Shown: piece by piece, positions 1 through 8,293 of the stretch | Numbering within the stretch: the first letter of the stretch is position 1 | Layout: each line of letters opens with the position of its first letter | Assembly: GCA_019415945.1 (NCBI GenBank) | Contig: DXYF01000037.1 | Span: 1-18,142, forward strand | Direction: 5' to 3' | DNA: 18,142 nt | DNA from: Clostridiales bacterium | GTDB lineage: Bacteria > Bacillota > Clostridia > Oscillospirales > Acutalibacteraceae | The notes under the pieces: model-generated | What the model was told of the DNA's origin: nothing | What the model saw: the letters and a program-made list of their open reading frames with translations, nothing else | The model's database searches: none | Made by a program: the position numbers and the translations under genes

Positions 1-57
1 AAGACACGGCTGGCTACCGTGCCTTTAACCTTATTTATTATTGTAGGAGGTGATAAC

Positions 58-2703
58 ATGAAAAGTAAAAGTAAGAAATATACACTTCACGCATGGAGAG
101 ACAATCAGATAAGACTAAAAACTACTCAAGGGGAGGGTGGCGTTAAGTTAGCACAATTTATCTTATCCGATGATAATGGGGCGTTGGATTTATCTGAAAC
201 AACATCCGTGTCGTTTGACGGTATTAAAAACAATGGTGAGCCTTGTAGTGTGGCTTGTAACATACAAGACGCAGCCAACGGAGCAATCGAATTCACAATT
301 GTAACAGGGATAACAGATGTGTGTGGCGAGGTTAAAGGTTCAATTAATGTAGTGTCTAATGACGGCAATATAAAGTTTGACGGGATAACATTGTCTGTGG
401 GTAAAGATGTAACAGGGAAATTAATAGAATCAAGTGATGCTTTCTCCAACCTGATTAAAGCTCTTATAAAAGTGTCTCAGATAACTCCTGAAGGTACGGT
501 CGCGATGGACGAAACGCCAACTGAGGGTAGTTCAAACCCAGTAACAAGTGATGCTTTAAAAAAAGAGTTTGATAAGAAAATTTCATCTAAAGACGAAATA
601 ACCGATTCCAAACAAAACTATCCTTCGATTGCATATCTAAACAGTTATTATTATTCATTTGATGAATTATATACTCAAGAAGAAACTAATAAAAAACTTT
701 CAAAAAAAGTTACCACCGATGATGCTTTTGATAATATACCGGGAATAAATTTATTTAACCCAGCCGATGTAATCTCGGCAAACATTGACGGTGCTTCCAA
801 AACAATCGTAGACAGTCCATCTTCAAGGCTCGGATATGTTGAATGTAAACCCGATACGACTTATACAATAATCAGGCAAGCGCCAATTTCGTCAAGATTC
901 ATTTATGGTACGACAAATGTAGAACCTGCTGACGGCGTAACGGTTAATGATGTTAAATTCCGCAATGATTTGACAAGTGCAACTTTTGTAACAGGAACAG
1001 ATGCAAAATACATTGTTTTTTACTTCTATCTCGCCTCACAGGACGGAGAATACAATCAGGAAATTGCCGAAAGAATTATGGTTGCCGATGGAGAAGTTTC
1101 AGAATTTGAGCCATATTCTCTCACATTACAACTCAAGGATAGTTGTACTCCAAACTCAGTCGTAGAAAGATTAAACAACATTGAAAATGAAATAGGAATT
1201 TCAGGTGAAAAAAATAAATTATCCACTAAGTCAAAAATATACGGTGTTATGTTTGATAATTCAAAGCCCGTATCTACTGGAGAAAGAATTGAAAGTGCAT
1301 CGGGACTTAATACAAACTTTGAAATAAACGGCACTCTTTATAATGAGGGTAGCAATGACTTTGATTTAGCTTTTCCGTGGTGCGGAATCAGAAGATGCAA
1401 TCTTTCGGTAGACGAAAACGGAGTTAAAACCGTTGTATATGAAGGAGAGGATGGATTTTCCTTAGACGGTGCAAACGGTAATGTTATGGTAGAAATCCCC
1501 AAATTTTACTCATATAGAGAAGTAATAAATGGAATTGAAACTTGGGCAATAACTGGAGAACCGAAGAGTGGATTTAATGTTGAGCCTGCGTTTATTGATA
1601 GCAATGGTAAAGAAATTGATTATATCTATATTGCTCCTTATCAGTTCAATGGAACAAGCAGCACTACCATTCATAGTAAAAGTGGAGAACTTGTTCAAAC
1701 GGGACTAACACTTTCTACCTATCGCAATATAGCTAATCAAATCAATATGACTTGTATGGATTATGCAACATTACACGCAATCCAGCAATTATTTGTTGTT
1801 GAATTTGCAGACAGAAACACAGACCCATATATGCAAGGATTTAGTTTTGTTCCGTACTTTTCTTCAAGTAATTCACCCATAACAGGAATAAGCTCTGCAA
1901 GAAATAAAGTATCGGTAGGCGTAGGTGAAAAAACGAGTAGAACATCAAACTTTAGGGCAGGGCAAATGGTGTTAATTTGCAAAGAAACACTGACTTTACA
2001 AGAAAACATTATGATAACAGAAGTATCAAGTGTTGGCGACACAATAAATTTAACTTTTGATACACCGCTTGATAGTGCAATAGATATTAATTCAGATAAT
2101 ATATATGTTGCCGGTCAGGCTCAAAAGACAGGAACTTGTGATGTACTTGCATATCATACAGGTAGAATAAGCGATGAAAATAACCTTAGCACATTTAAAT
2201 ACCGATGGATTGAAAATATTTGGGGTAATGCTTGGGAGATACTTGAGGGAATTAGAGTTAAAGATTTGAAGTATTATTACACTTTCAATCCGAGTCAATA
2301 TTCTGATGAAACCGTGGAAAACTGGAATGAATGTAATTATTGTGCTCCCGAACAAAAATATCTCGGAGACGACGGGAAGGGCAGAGCCTGGATTAAACAA
2401 ATGGGTTATGATGTTAATAATCGCCAACTCGTCCTTCCATCCAAGTGTACAGATATTGATTCTGAAGGAAACCCAATAGAAGTTGTCGACTCTGACGAAT
2501 ATTACTCGTCTGCTTTATATACTCAATATTTAGTAGATAGATACGGTAATAATATAGAAAATCCGTCTGTTGAATACCTTTGCACTTTTGGAGGGGGATT
2601 TGACCATAATGTGCTTTGCGGACTATTCACAATGCGGTTTTGGTTTACGGCTGGAAAAGATGCCTCAAGACTTCATACTACAAGATTAGTTTTCAGAGGC
2701 TAA
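58..2703 (+). CDS. Phage receptor-binding tail/baseplate protein with lectin-type variable C-terminus
   Basis: This 881-residue protein probably sits at the phage tail tip and contacts the host surface. Residues about 8-135 resemble the BppU-like N-terminal domain of baseplate proteins, which anchors fibres to the tail. Residues about 229-352 begin NLFNPADV and end FEPY, a beta-rich module common in Firmicute phage fibres. From about residue 390 to the end it resembles a C-type-lectin/formylglycine-generating-enzyme fold module (PWCGIRRC, VMVEIPKFYSY, ending in GGGFDHN, CGLF and RLVFRG). The last 37 residues look like the variable region of a diversity-generating retroelement target. The start at 58 is chosen because GGAGGTGATAAC directly precedes it; an in-frame ATG at 19 lacks a ribosome site. 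The next tail gene begins 13 bp downstream. Domain names are from pattern recognition, not a search. Confidence 0.85.
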   Translation: MKSKSKKYTLHAWRDNQIRLKTTQGEGGVKLAQFILSDDNGALDLSETTSVSFDGIKNNGEPCSVACNIQDAANGAIEFTIVTGITDVCGEVKGSINVVSNDGNIKFDGITLSVGKDVTGKLIESSDAFSNLIKALIKVSQITPEGTVAMDETPTEGSSNPVTSDALKKEFDKKISSKDEITDSKQNYPSIAYLNSYYYSFDELYTQEETNKKLSKKVTTDDAFDNIPGINLFNPADVISANIDGASKTIVDSPSSRLGYVECKPDTTYTIIRQAPISSRFIYGTTNVEPADGVTVNDVKFRNDLTSATFVTGTDAKYIVFYFYLASQDGEYNQEIAERIMVADGEVSEFEPYSLTLQLKDSCTPNSVVERLNNIENEIGISGEKNKLSTKSKIYGVMFDNSKPVSTGERIESASGLNTNFEINGTLYNEGSNDFDLAFPWCGIRRCNLSVDENGVKTVVYEGEDGFSLDGANGNVMVEIPKFYSYREVINGIETWAITGEPKSGFNVEPAFIDSNGKEIDYIYIAPYQFNGTSSTTIHSKSGELVQTGLTLSTYRNIANQINMTCMDYATLHAIQQLFVVEFADRNTDPYMQGFSFVPYFSSSNSPITGISSARNKVSVGVGEKTSRTSNFRAGQMVLICKETLTLQENIMITEVSSVGDTINLTFDTPLDSAIDINSDNIYVAGQAQKTGTCDVLAYHTGRISDENNLSTFKYRWIENIWGNAWEILEGIRVKDLKYYYTFNPSQYSDETVENWNECNYCAPEQKYLGDDGKGRAWIKQMGYDVNNRQLVLPSKCTDIDSEGNPIEVVDSDEYYSSALYTQYLVDRYGNNIENPSVEYLCTFGGGFDHNVLCGLFTMRFWFTAGKDASRLHTTRLVFRG

Positions 2704-2716
2704 AGGTGGTGATAGT

Positions 2717-4051
2717 TTGATAATATTAGGGTTAAATAATTATAAGCAGTTGAATATTACAACAGCAAATTATAACTATACAGAAGAAGATAAATTTGAA
2801 TATATCAAATTTATTGTTACAGACAAGGTCGGAGAATATAACTCCGACCTTCTTGCGTATGAATTAAATCTTTATGATTTAAGTGATAATACAAAAGATA
2901 TTTCTGAATGTTTAATTGATACTGTGGAAATTAGACCGGGCGATATGTTTGCACTTGGCAAAAAATATACTGTATATTCAAAAATTGGTTTTACAGTTAA
3001 TATGCATACCGACACAAATGCGTTGGGTAAAACAAATCTTGTACCCCTGAAAATTTATGACAATTTAGAACCCCTCGAAAAAACATCTAATAATAGCTCA
3101 TCAAGCATTGATACCTCTAACTTCGCAACAAAGACAGATATATTAAAGATAAATCAAAGATTTGATGAACTTGAGATTTCTATCCCTGAAATCTCAGCGG
3201 AACAGACGGAAACTGGCGGAATTATTTTTGTTGACGAAGAACAAATCAATCTATCGAATGGGAAGAACGGGATTAACGGAGCTGACGGAAAGTCCGCATA
3301 TGAAATAGCAGTAGAAAACGGCTTCGAGGGGACTGAGACTGAGTGGCTTGACAGCCTTAGAGGACAGGACGGTCAGAACGGTCAAGACGGATTTTCGCCG
3401 ACTGTTTCAGTTTCAGAGATTGAAAACGGTCATCAAGTTAATATTACTGATGTAAACGGCTTGAAGCAGTTTGAAGTTTTAAACGGTCAAAACGGTGCGG
3501 ACGGTCAAAACGGCTCTGACTATGTTTTGACAGAAGAAGATAAACAAGAGATAGCGGAACTTGTTGAGGTTAGCGGCAGTTATGCTGAAAACTGGGAATT
3601 AATAAATTCTGCAATAGTTGGGGAAGATGTTTCTTATTTCTTGATTAACAAAGACTCAGAAGGAAATTCGTTCGACTTAAAAGAATTAATTCTAAAAATT
3701 AAATTAACATATAGCCCAGCTTACGAGAGCAAAAGTAATGCAGTAAGACTGAATGGTTTTGGTTCGCAAACATTCTGGGTAGAAATATCAAATCTTCCTG
3801 AAAAAGAAGGATATATTAAATATGTGTATATTTATTTACGAGTGGTCAATGGAGAAATAGTACCAGTGACTTTAATGAGTTCCAATAATAATATGCCCGC
3901 ATCATGGGGTTATCATGTTGCATCATCAAAAGATGGGCTCTCGTTTTCTACAAAAAATGTTAACATTCCTATTAATAAAATTCTTCTACAAAGCAGTTTA
4001 GCATTAATTGCTACGGGCACGGAAATTGAAATTTACGGGGTGAGAAAATGA
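2717..4051 (+). CDS. Phage tail protein with collagen-like repeats
   Basis: This 444-residue protein starts at TTG after the ribosome site AAAGGTGGTGATAG. The N-terminal 115 or so residues are beta-rich and resemble baseplate-attachment domains. Residues about 181-215 hold Gly-X-Y triplets (GKNGINGADGKS) followed by SAYEIAVENGFEGTETEWLD, a module seen next to collagen-like repeats in many Firmicute phage tail proteins. More triplets (GQNGADGQNGSD) occur near residues 255-267. The C-terminal 170 residues are beta-rich and may be a trimeric tip or carbohydrate-binding domain. It lies between the receptor-binding protein and a small tail protein, and its stop overlaps the next start (ATGA). The role as fibre or accessory tail protein is inferred. 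Confidence 0.8.
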   Translation: MIILGLNNYKQLNITTANYNYTEEDKFEYIKFIVTDKVGEYNSDLLAYELNLYDLSDNTKDISECLIDTVEIRPGDMFALGKKYTVYSKIGFTVNMHTDTNALGKTNLVPLKIYDNLEPLEKTSNNSSSSIDTSNFATKTDILKINQRFDELEISIPEISAEQTETGGIIFVDEEQINLSNGKNGINGADGKSAYEIAVENGFEGTETEWLDSLRGQDGQNGQDGFSPTVSVSEIENGHQVNITDVNGLKQFEVLNGQNGADGQNGSDYVLTEEDKQEIAELVEVSGSYAENWELINSAIVGEDVSYFLINKDSEGNSFDLKELILKIKLTYSPAYESKSNAVRLNGFGSQTFWVEISNLPEKEGYIKYVYIYLRVVNGEIVPVTLMSSNNNMPASWGYHVASSKDGLSFSTKNVNIPINKILLQSSLALIATGTEIEIYGVRK

Positions 4052-4551
4052 AAAAGTATGTGAATGGAGAGTACATTGATATGACCAACGAAGAAATCAA
4101 GCAGTTGGAAGAAGCCGCTTATGTTCCGATAGAAAAAATCAGAGCTGATAAAATATCAGAAATGAGCAGCATTTGTAATAAAACTATAGAAAACGGGTTC
4201 GATTTACAAATGACTGACGGAACCACCGAGCATTTCTCGTTAACAACTCAAGACCAATTAAATCTTACAACGCTATCCGCAATGATACAGAGCGGCTTAC
4301 AGTCAATTCCGTATCACGCTGACGGCAATTTATGTAAATTCTACTCGGTAGAAGATATGAAGAATTTAATAAACTACGGGACTAAATTCATAACATATCA
4401 AACTACATATTTTAACAGTTTGAGAAATTACATTAACAGTCTTGAGGACACAGAAGAAATCAAAGATGTTGAGTATGGAATGGAAATTCCTGCCGAGTAT
4501 CAATCCGATGTATTAAAAATTTTGGAAAGCGATGAAAATGTTAATGAATAG
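4048..4551 (+). CDS. DUF4376-like phage tail-associated protein
   Basis: This 167-residue protein starts with an ATG overlapping the stop of the collagen-repeat gene in an ATGA junction, which implies translational coupling. The N-terminus (KYVNGEYIDMTNEEIKQLEEA) resembles the start of many small phage fibre-linked proteins. The middle (RADKISEM, then ENGFDLQMTDGTTEHFSLTT) and the C-terminal helix resemble DUF4376 proteins found next to tail fibres. No catalytic motif or membrane segment is visible. It may help fibre assembly, but that rests on position only. Its last 20 bp overlap the next gene. Confidence 0.75.
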   Translation: MKKYVNGEYIDMTNEEIKQLEEAAYVPIEKIRADKISEMSSICNKTIENGFDLQMTDGTTEHFSLTTQDQLNLTTLSAMIQSGLQSIPYHADGNLCKFYSVEDMKNLINYGTKFITYQTTYFNSLRNYINSLEDTEEIKDVEYGMEIPAEYQSDVLKILESDENVNE

Positions 4552-4993
4552 AGTTAATAAAAGTGCAGTTTTATTTATAACAGGATTTTGCTTATACATT
4601 ACTATCGAAGTCTGTTATCGTGGATACTCATATCCATTAATGGGACTGTGCGGCGGTATGGCATTTGTTTTGATTGATAAAACAAATAACAAAATCTCGT
4701 GGGACATTGATATTCTCATTCAAGGGCTAATCGGCTCCGCTATTATTACAGCGTTTGAATTGTTAATCGGGTTGATGTCGTTAAACGGCATACTGCCGAT
4801 GATGTGGGATTATTCAAATCTTCCACTAAATTACAAAGGTATTATATGTTTGCCTTTTAGTGTCGTGTGGGTGGGTATATCAATAATAGCAGTTATTATT
4901 GCCGATGCAATCAATTATTACTTTTTGGGAGGTGATGAAATTCCCTACTACAGACTGTTCGGAAAAACAATTTTAAAATTTAAGGAAAAGTAA
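4532..4993 (+). CDS. CmpB-like multi-pass membrane protein of the lysis region
   Basis: This 153-residue hydrophobic protein has about four membrane segments, near residues 10-27, 33-47, 61-80 and 105-127. The stretch MWDYSNLPLNYKGIICLPFS matches the signature I associate with the putative ABC transporter/CmpB membrane family (PF06541), found both in clostridial chromosomes and in their prophages. It overlaps the upstream tail gene by 20 bp and precedes two small membrane proteins and the endolysin. A part in lysis or superinfection exclusion is possible but not shown. No ATPase partner is present, so a real transport role is doubtful. The start has GGAAAG upstream; Met3 or Met5 are alternatives. 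Confidence 0.7.
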   Translation: MKMLMNRVNKSAVLFITGFCLYITIEVCYRGYSYPLMGLCGGMAFVLIDKTNNKISWDIDILIQGLIGSAIITAFELLIGLMSLNGILPMMWDYSNLPLNYKGIICLPFSVVWVGISIIAVIIADAINYYFLGGDEIPYYRLFGKTILKFKEK

Positions 4994-5005
4994 GAGGTTA
5001 GTCCA

Positions 5006-5299
5006 ATGGCAGAAATATTACTGTTTTGGGGCGGTATTGCGGGAGCGATAACAGCAATACTTGTCTTAATCGGTAGGGTTCTTTCAAAGCTGAGGAAAAT
5101 TATAAAAATGTTTAATACTTTGCAGGAACATACCGAAGAGAATTATCTTAACAATCTCCGCATTATAATCATGTCACCCGATATGCCAATAGGTGAGAGA
5201 TTAAACGCAGGAGAAAAATACATAAAAGCCGGTGGTAACGGTGAAGTCAAAGCGTTTTATAAAAAACTTTTACAAGAATATTTAGAAAGTGAGGAATAA
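5006..5299 (+). CDS. Small single-pass membrane protein, holin-associated
   Basis: This 97-residue protein has one N-terminal membrane segment (residues 2-24), a basic patch (KLRKIIK), and then a charged helical cytoplasmic tail ending in EYLESEE. It is preceded by AGAGGTTAG and followed after 2 bp by the holin gene. Proteins of this shape commonly sit just before holins in clostridial prophages. It could be a second holin, an antiholin or a spanin-like accessory, but nothing in the sequence decides among these. Confidence 0.7.
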   Translation: MAEILLFWGGIAGAITAILVLIGRVLSKLRKIIKMFNTLQEHTEENYLNNLRIIIMSPDMPIGERLNAGEKYIKAGGNGEVKAFYKKLLQEYLESEE

Positions 5300-5301
5300 A
5301 T

Positions 5302-5526
5302 ATGAAAACAATTTTTACAAAGAAATGGCTAAAGGCTACGGCGGTCAGAGCAATTAAAACGGTGGCTCAGACAGCAGTTGCAACTATTGGCGTTTCTGCG
5401 GTGATGTCAGATGTTAACTGGCTTGCCGTGGGGTCAGCTTCCCTGCTTGCAGGCATTTTGTCTGTATTGACAAGCGTAGCAGGACTTCCCGAAGTAACAA
5501 CAGAAAGCACAGAAAGCGAGGAATAA
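5302..5526 (+). CDS. Phage holin, r1t family
   Basis: This 74-residue protein permeabilises the inner membrane at the end of the lytic cycle so that the endolysin can reach peptidoglycan. It has a basic N-terminus (KKWLKATAVRAIKT), two hydrophobic segments (about residues 22-35 and 42-62), the signature DVNWLAVGSASLLAGILSVL, and the ending LTSVAGLPE typical of r1t-type holins, then an acidic tail. The ribosome site GTGAGGAA lies within the end of the preceding gene, and the endolysin starts 5 bp downstream. Length and order match the family. Confidence 0.88.
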   Translation: MKTIFTKKWLKATAVRAIKTVAQTAVATIGVSAVMSDVNWLAVGSASLLAGILSVLTSVAGLPEVTTESTESEE

Positions 5527-5531
5527 TTATT

Positions 5532-6530
5532 ATGTCAAAGAAAATTTATTTAAGCCCATCAAATCAGAACAGCAATACATATTCTGCGGGAAACACCAAC
5601 GAAATGGAACAGTGCAACCGTATTGCAGAGTATGCTAAAACAGCACTTGAGCGTTGTGGTTTTTCTGTAAAGAAAGCTCCGAAAGGACAGAATATGAATA
5701 CTTCAATCAGCGAAAGTAACAGCTGGGGTGCTGACTTGCACATTCCTATTCATACCAATGCAGGCGGCGGCAAAGGCACAGAAGTATTCATTTACAGCAA
5801 CAGCGGAGAAAACAAAAAAGCAGGAAACGCTATCTACAAAAGACTCGTAGAGGTGAACGCTACAAAAACAGCAAGATATATCGGCACATACCGTTACGGC
5901 GGTACACTTGCAGAAATTCAGAATACTACGGCTATCGCTGTTTATTGTGAGTGCGAATTCCACGATAACAAGTCTTATGCTCAGTACATAATTAATAACG
6001 CTCAGAAATTCGGCGAAGCAATCTGCAAGGGCGTTTGCGATTATTACGGCGTGACTTATAAATCTTCGACATCTACAAGTAATTCGGCAACTTCTTCAAA
6101 GCCTGTTTCAAAACCTACAACAAGTAATTCCTCGAACGGTAACTCTTCTATTAAAGAAGTGCAATCTTGGGTAAATTCAAATTACAATACTGGCATTACC
6201 GTAGACGGAATATACGGCTCAAACACTAAGAAAGCACTCGTAAAAGCTATGCAGACAGAAATGAATAAGCAGTACGGTTCAAAGCTCGTTGTTGACGGCA
6301 TTTACGGTTTTGCTACAAATAGTGCTGTTCGCAATCTTACAGTAGGTTGTAAAGGAAACATTACAAAAACACTACAGGGGTTGCTTATCTGCAATAGATA
6401 TAGCACTAATGGTTTTGATGGAATTTTTGGTAGTGGAACACAAACTGCTGTTAAGTCCTATCAGAAAAAGAAAGGCTTAACAGTTGACGGGATAGCAGGA
6501 AAAGCTACATTTACAGCATTGTGTACATAA
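5532..6530 (+). CDS. Endolysin: N-acetylmuramoyl-L-alanine amidase (Amidase_3) with peptidoglycan-binding repeats
   Basis: This 332-residue lysis enzyme should cut the bond between N-acetylmuramic acid and L-alanine. The catalytic domain spans about residues 3-172. It belongs to the variant whose first motif is YLSPSNQ, so the usual first histidine is replaced. Visible catalytic or zinc residues are Glu24 (NEMEQ), His74 in HIPIHTNA and Glu142 in CECEFHDN. Residues 173-205 are a Ser/Thr/Asn-rich linker. The C-terminal part contains four VDGIYG-like motifs (VDGIYG twice, FDGIFG, VDGIAG), typical of PG_binding_1 domains. It has no signal peptide, which fits export through the upstream holin. A strong terminator follows. 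Confidence 0.92.
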   Translation: MSKKIYLSPSNQNSNTYSAGNTNEMEQCNRIAEYAKTALERCGFSVKKAPKGQNMNTSISESNSWGADLHIPIHTNAGGGKGTEVFIYSNSGENKKAGNAIYKRLVEVNATKTARYIGTYRYGGTLAEIQNTTAIAVYCECEFHDNKSYAQYIINNAQKFGEAICKGVCDYYGVTYKSSTSTSNSATSSKPVSKPTTSNSSNGNSSIKEVQSWVNSNYNTGITVDGIYGSNTKKALVKAMQTEMNKQYGSKLVVDGIYGFATNSAVRNLTVGCKGNITKTLQGLLICNRYSTNGFDGIFGSGTQTAVKSYQKKKGLTVDGIAGKATFTALCT

Positions 6531-6572
6531 GCACACTGACCGCAGAAATCAGAGAATTTAGTTTCTAACACA

Positions 6573-6610
6573 AAATATAGCACCCAAATTATGGGTGCTA
6601 TATTTTTTTT
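6573..6610 (+). terminator. Intrinsic terminator of the late/lysis operon
   Basis: A perfect 13-bp stem (6573-6585 with 6593-6605, core AGCACCC/GGGTGCT) with a 7-nt loop runs into eight T residues, 43 bp after the endolysin stop. Confidence 0.9.
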
Positions 6611-6629
6611 GCGAATTCTTTATCACATC

Positions 6630-6658
6630 TTGATAATTTGTGTAATATTTATTATAAT
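6630..6658 (+). promoter_or_regulatory. Vegetative promoter for the small acidic-protein gene
   Basis: TTGATA at 6630-6635 and a perfect TATAAT at 6653-6658 are separated by exactly 17 bp. It lies after the lysis terminator and 34 bp before a GTG start, so the next gene can be transcribed independently of the late operon. The segment TTGATAATTTGT recurs at 8260-8271 upstream of the integrase. Confidence 0.8.
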
Positions 6659-6692
6659 TAAGTAAATATTATTATAAGTTAGGGGTGTTAGT

Positions 6693-6992
6693 GTGAGTAT
6701 TAAAGTAGACTTAAATGGAATTGAATTTAATTGTTCAAGAGATAATGAAAAAATTATAGAAGAACTCAAGCAAGATATTCGAGAATATGGAGAAGATTTT
6801 CAGGCATACGGAATAACAAGAATGATGCCTTTCAAAGTTCCGTTTCTTGATAATCAATATATTTTTGTAGAGGTGTTTGAAGATTATCAGTTCACAAAAG
6901 AAGATATTGAATTATTTGATGATGAAAAATGCTATCCCGACACTTTAAATAACTTATTGCAAAGAGCTATCAAAGAAAACGGGGTGTATTAA
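6693..6992 (+). CDS. Acidic small protein of unknown function, prophage moron candidate
   Basis: This 99-residue protein starts at GTG behind AGGGGTG. I do not recognise a family. It is strongly acidic (22 Asp/Glu against 11 Lys/Arg), with no membrane segment or signal peptide, and is probably a compact cytoplasmic alpha/beta protein. It has its own near-consensus promoter and its own terminator and lies between the lysis module and the integrase, where temperate phages carry lysogenic-conversion or defence genes. Acidity and size would fit an anti-defence or DNA-mimic protein, but this is speculation. Confidence 0.75.
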   Translation: MSIKVDLNGIEFNCSRDNEKIIEELKQDIREYGEDFQAYGITRMMPFKVPFLDNQYIFVEVFEDYQFTKEDIELFDDEKCYPDTLNNLLQRAIKENGVY

Positions 6993-6997
6993 TTAGT

Positions 6998-7033
6998 AAT
7001 AAGGCTATAAGACGAAAATCTTATAGCCTTATT
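6998..7033. terminator. Bidirectional terminator between the moron and the integrase
   Basis: A perfect 15-bp stem (6998-7012 with 7019-7033, AATAAGGCTATAAGA and its complement) with a 6-nt loop is followed by T residues on the plus strand. The minus-strand side has only AT-rich sequence, so it serves the plus-strand gene best but could also stop the convergent integrase transcript. Confidence 0.85.
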
Positions 7034-7053
7034 TTTTTTGTGTTTTTAATTTT

Positions 7054-8208
7054 TTATAAATTATTTTCTAAAGATTTAACAGCCAAATACCCTTCTGATT
7101 CAGCAAAGTGGATATAAGTATCAAGCGTGATTTGTATGCTTGCATGACCCATAAGAGCTGAAATAGTTTTAATATCTACTTTATTTTTAAATAGCATATT
7201 GGCAAATGTATGTCTTAATGCGTGAGTGCCACCCTTCCCTATCTTTGTATTCTTAATAACTCTGCGAAATGTTCTGTCGTACTGTTGCGGAGCAAGCACA
7301 CCACCATTTTTACTGCATACAATCTGCGTGCTATTCGGAAATTTATCGCACAATTTTTGAAGTGCAAGCTCTGCGTTTTCGTTTAGAGGAATTTTGCGGT
7401 CTCCAGAATAAGTTTTTGTGCTTGTTAATACCGTTTCATATCCAGTTGCCTTTCCTTCAGAATCCCTTGTTTTTACTGTCTGTGCGGATTTATTAATATG
7501 AAGCGTGTGGTTTTCTTTATCCCAATCTGATTTTTGTAATGCAATAATTTCGCCCCGCCTTGCACCCGTATTTAGTTGGAGAATGTATGCTTCCCCATAT
7601 AAATATACCGGGGTTTCAGAATTTGGATATAATCTTCTACATTCCTCAATAATTAATCTCGATTCTTTTTCTGTAAAATAAACTATTTCAGATTTTGGGA
7701 AGCTTGATTTTGCCGGCATCTTAACCCCGTTCATCGGGTTTTTAGAAATATGGTTTTGCGATAAGGCGTGCTCCATAACCATATTGACACCGTCTCGTGC
7801 TTTCTTAACCCGTGAGTATGAGAGCCCCTTTGCTTTAATGTCATTTATCATCTTTTGGATGTCGCTTGTTGTAATTTCAGAAATACGAATCATCCCAATA
7901 TAGGGGTAGATTTGGTTTTTAAACGTATTTTCGAGAGTGTCATAACTTGAAGCTTTTATTGTGGGTTGTTTATAGAGAAGTAACCAGTTTGCTGCATATG
8001 TTTCAAATGATGTTGTCATCGGATTAATATGTGTTTCTGCATCAAATTGATTCATTTGTTTTTGTACTTCCGTTTTTGTATCACCGGAAAAATAAATAAT
8101 TTCCGGCTTACCATTTGACTTGTAGCGACCTGTCCGAATTCTTCCGTAGAATTTATTTCCACGCTTATAGATATTTCCCGTTCCTTTTGGTCTCCTTGTT
8201 TTTGCCAT
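7054..8208 (-). CDS. int: Phage integrase, tyrosine recombinase
   Basis: This 384-residue site-specific recombinase should integrate and excise the prophage. The N-terminal 60 residues (RRPKGTGNIYKRGNKFYGRI) look like an arm-type DNA-binding domain. Residues about 66-165 are the SAM-like core-binding domain, and the catalytic domain follows. The catalytic set is complete: Arg217 in NTGARRGE, Lys265 in TSTKTYSGDRKIP, His329 and Arg332 in THALRHTF, His355 in LMGHAS, and nucleophile Tyr365 in LDTYIH. The ribosome site AAAGGAG lies 8 bp before the ATG. It faces away from the tRNA-Cys gene, as expected for an integrase next to its attachment site. It appears intact. Confidence 0.95.
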   Translation of the reverse strand: MAKTRRPKGTGNIYKRGNKFYGRIRTGRYKSNGKPEIIYFSGDTKTEVQKQMNQFDAETHINPMTTSFETYAANWLLLYKQPTIKASSYDTLENTFKNQIYPYIGMIRISEITTSDIQKMINDIKAKGLSYSRVKKARDGVNMVMEHALSQNHISKNPMNGVKMPAKSSFPKSEIVYFTEKESRLIIEECRRLYPNSETPVYLYGEAYILQLNTGARRGEIIALQKSDWDKENHTLHINKSAQTVKTRDSEGKATGYETVLTSTKTYSGDRKIPLNENAELALQKLCDKFPNSTQIVCSKNGGVLAPQQYDRTFRRVIKNTKIGKGGTHALRHTFANMLFKNKVDIKTISALMGHASIQITLDTYIHFAESEGYLAVKSLENNL

Positions 8209-8246
8209 AATAACAACTCCTTTATTGAAATATGTAAGGAATCTTG

Positions 8247-8291
8247 ATAGTGCTACACTTTGATAATTTGTAGCACTATTGTAGCACTATT
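8247..8291. repeat. Tandem 11-bp repeat plus inverted copy upstream of integrase
   Basis: GTAGCACTATT occurs twice back to back at 8270-8280 and 8281-8291, and its complement ATAGTGCTAC lies at 8247-8256. Position beside the integrase suggests arm-type integrase sites or an operator. Confidence 0.75.
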
Positions 8292-8293
8292 TT

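Noticed and set aside
1..26. Imperfect hairpin CACGG/CCGTG before the first gene
   Set aside because: The stem is short with a mismatch and has no T tract, and the upstream gene it might terminate is not visible, so I could not call it a terminator.
19..57. Upstream in-frame ATG for the first tail gene
   Set aside because: It lacks a ribosome site, whereas GGAGGTGATAAC sits just before the ATG at 58.
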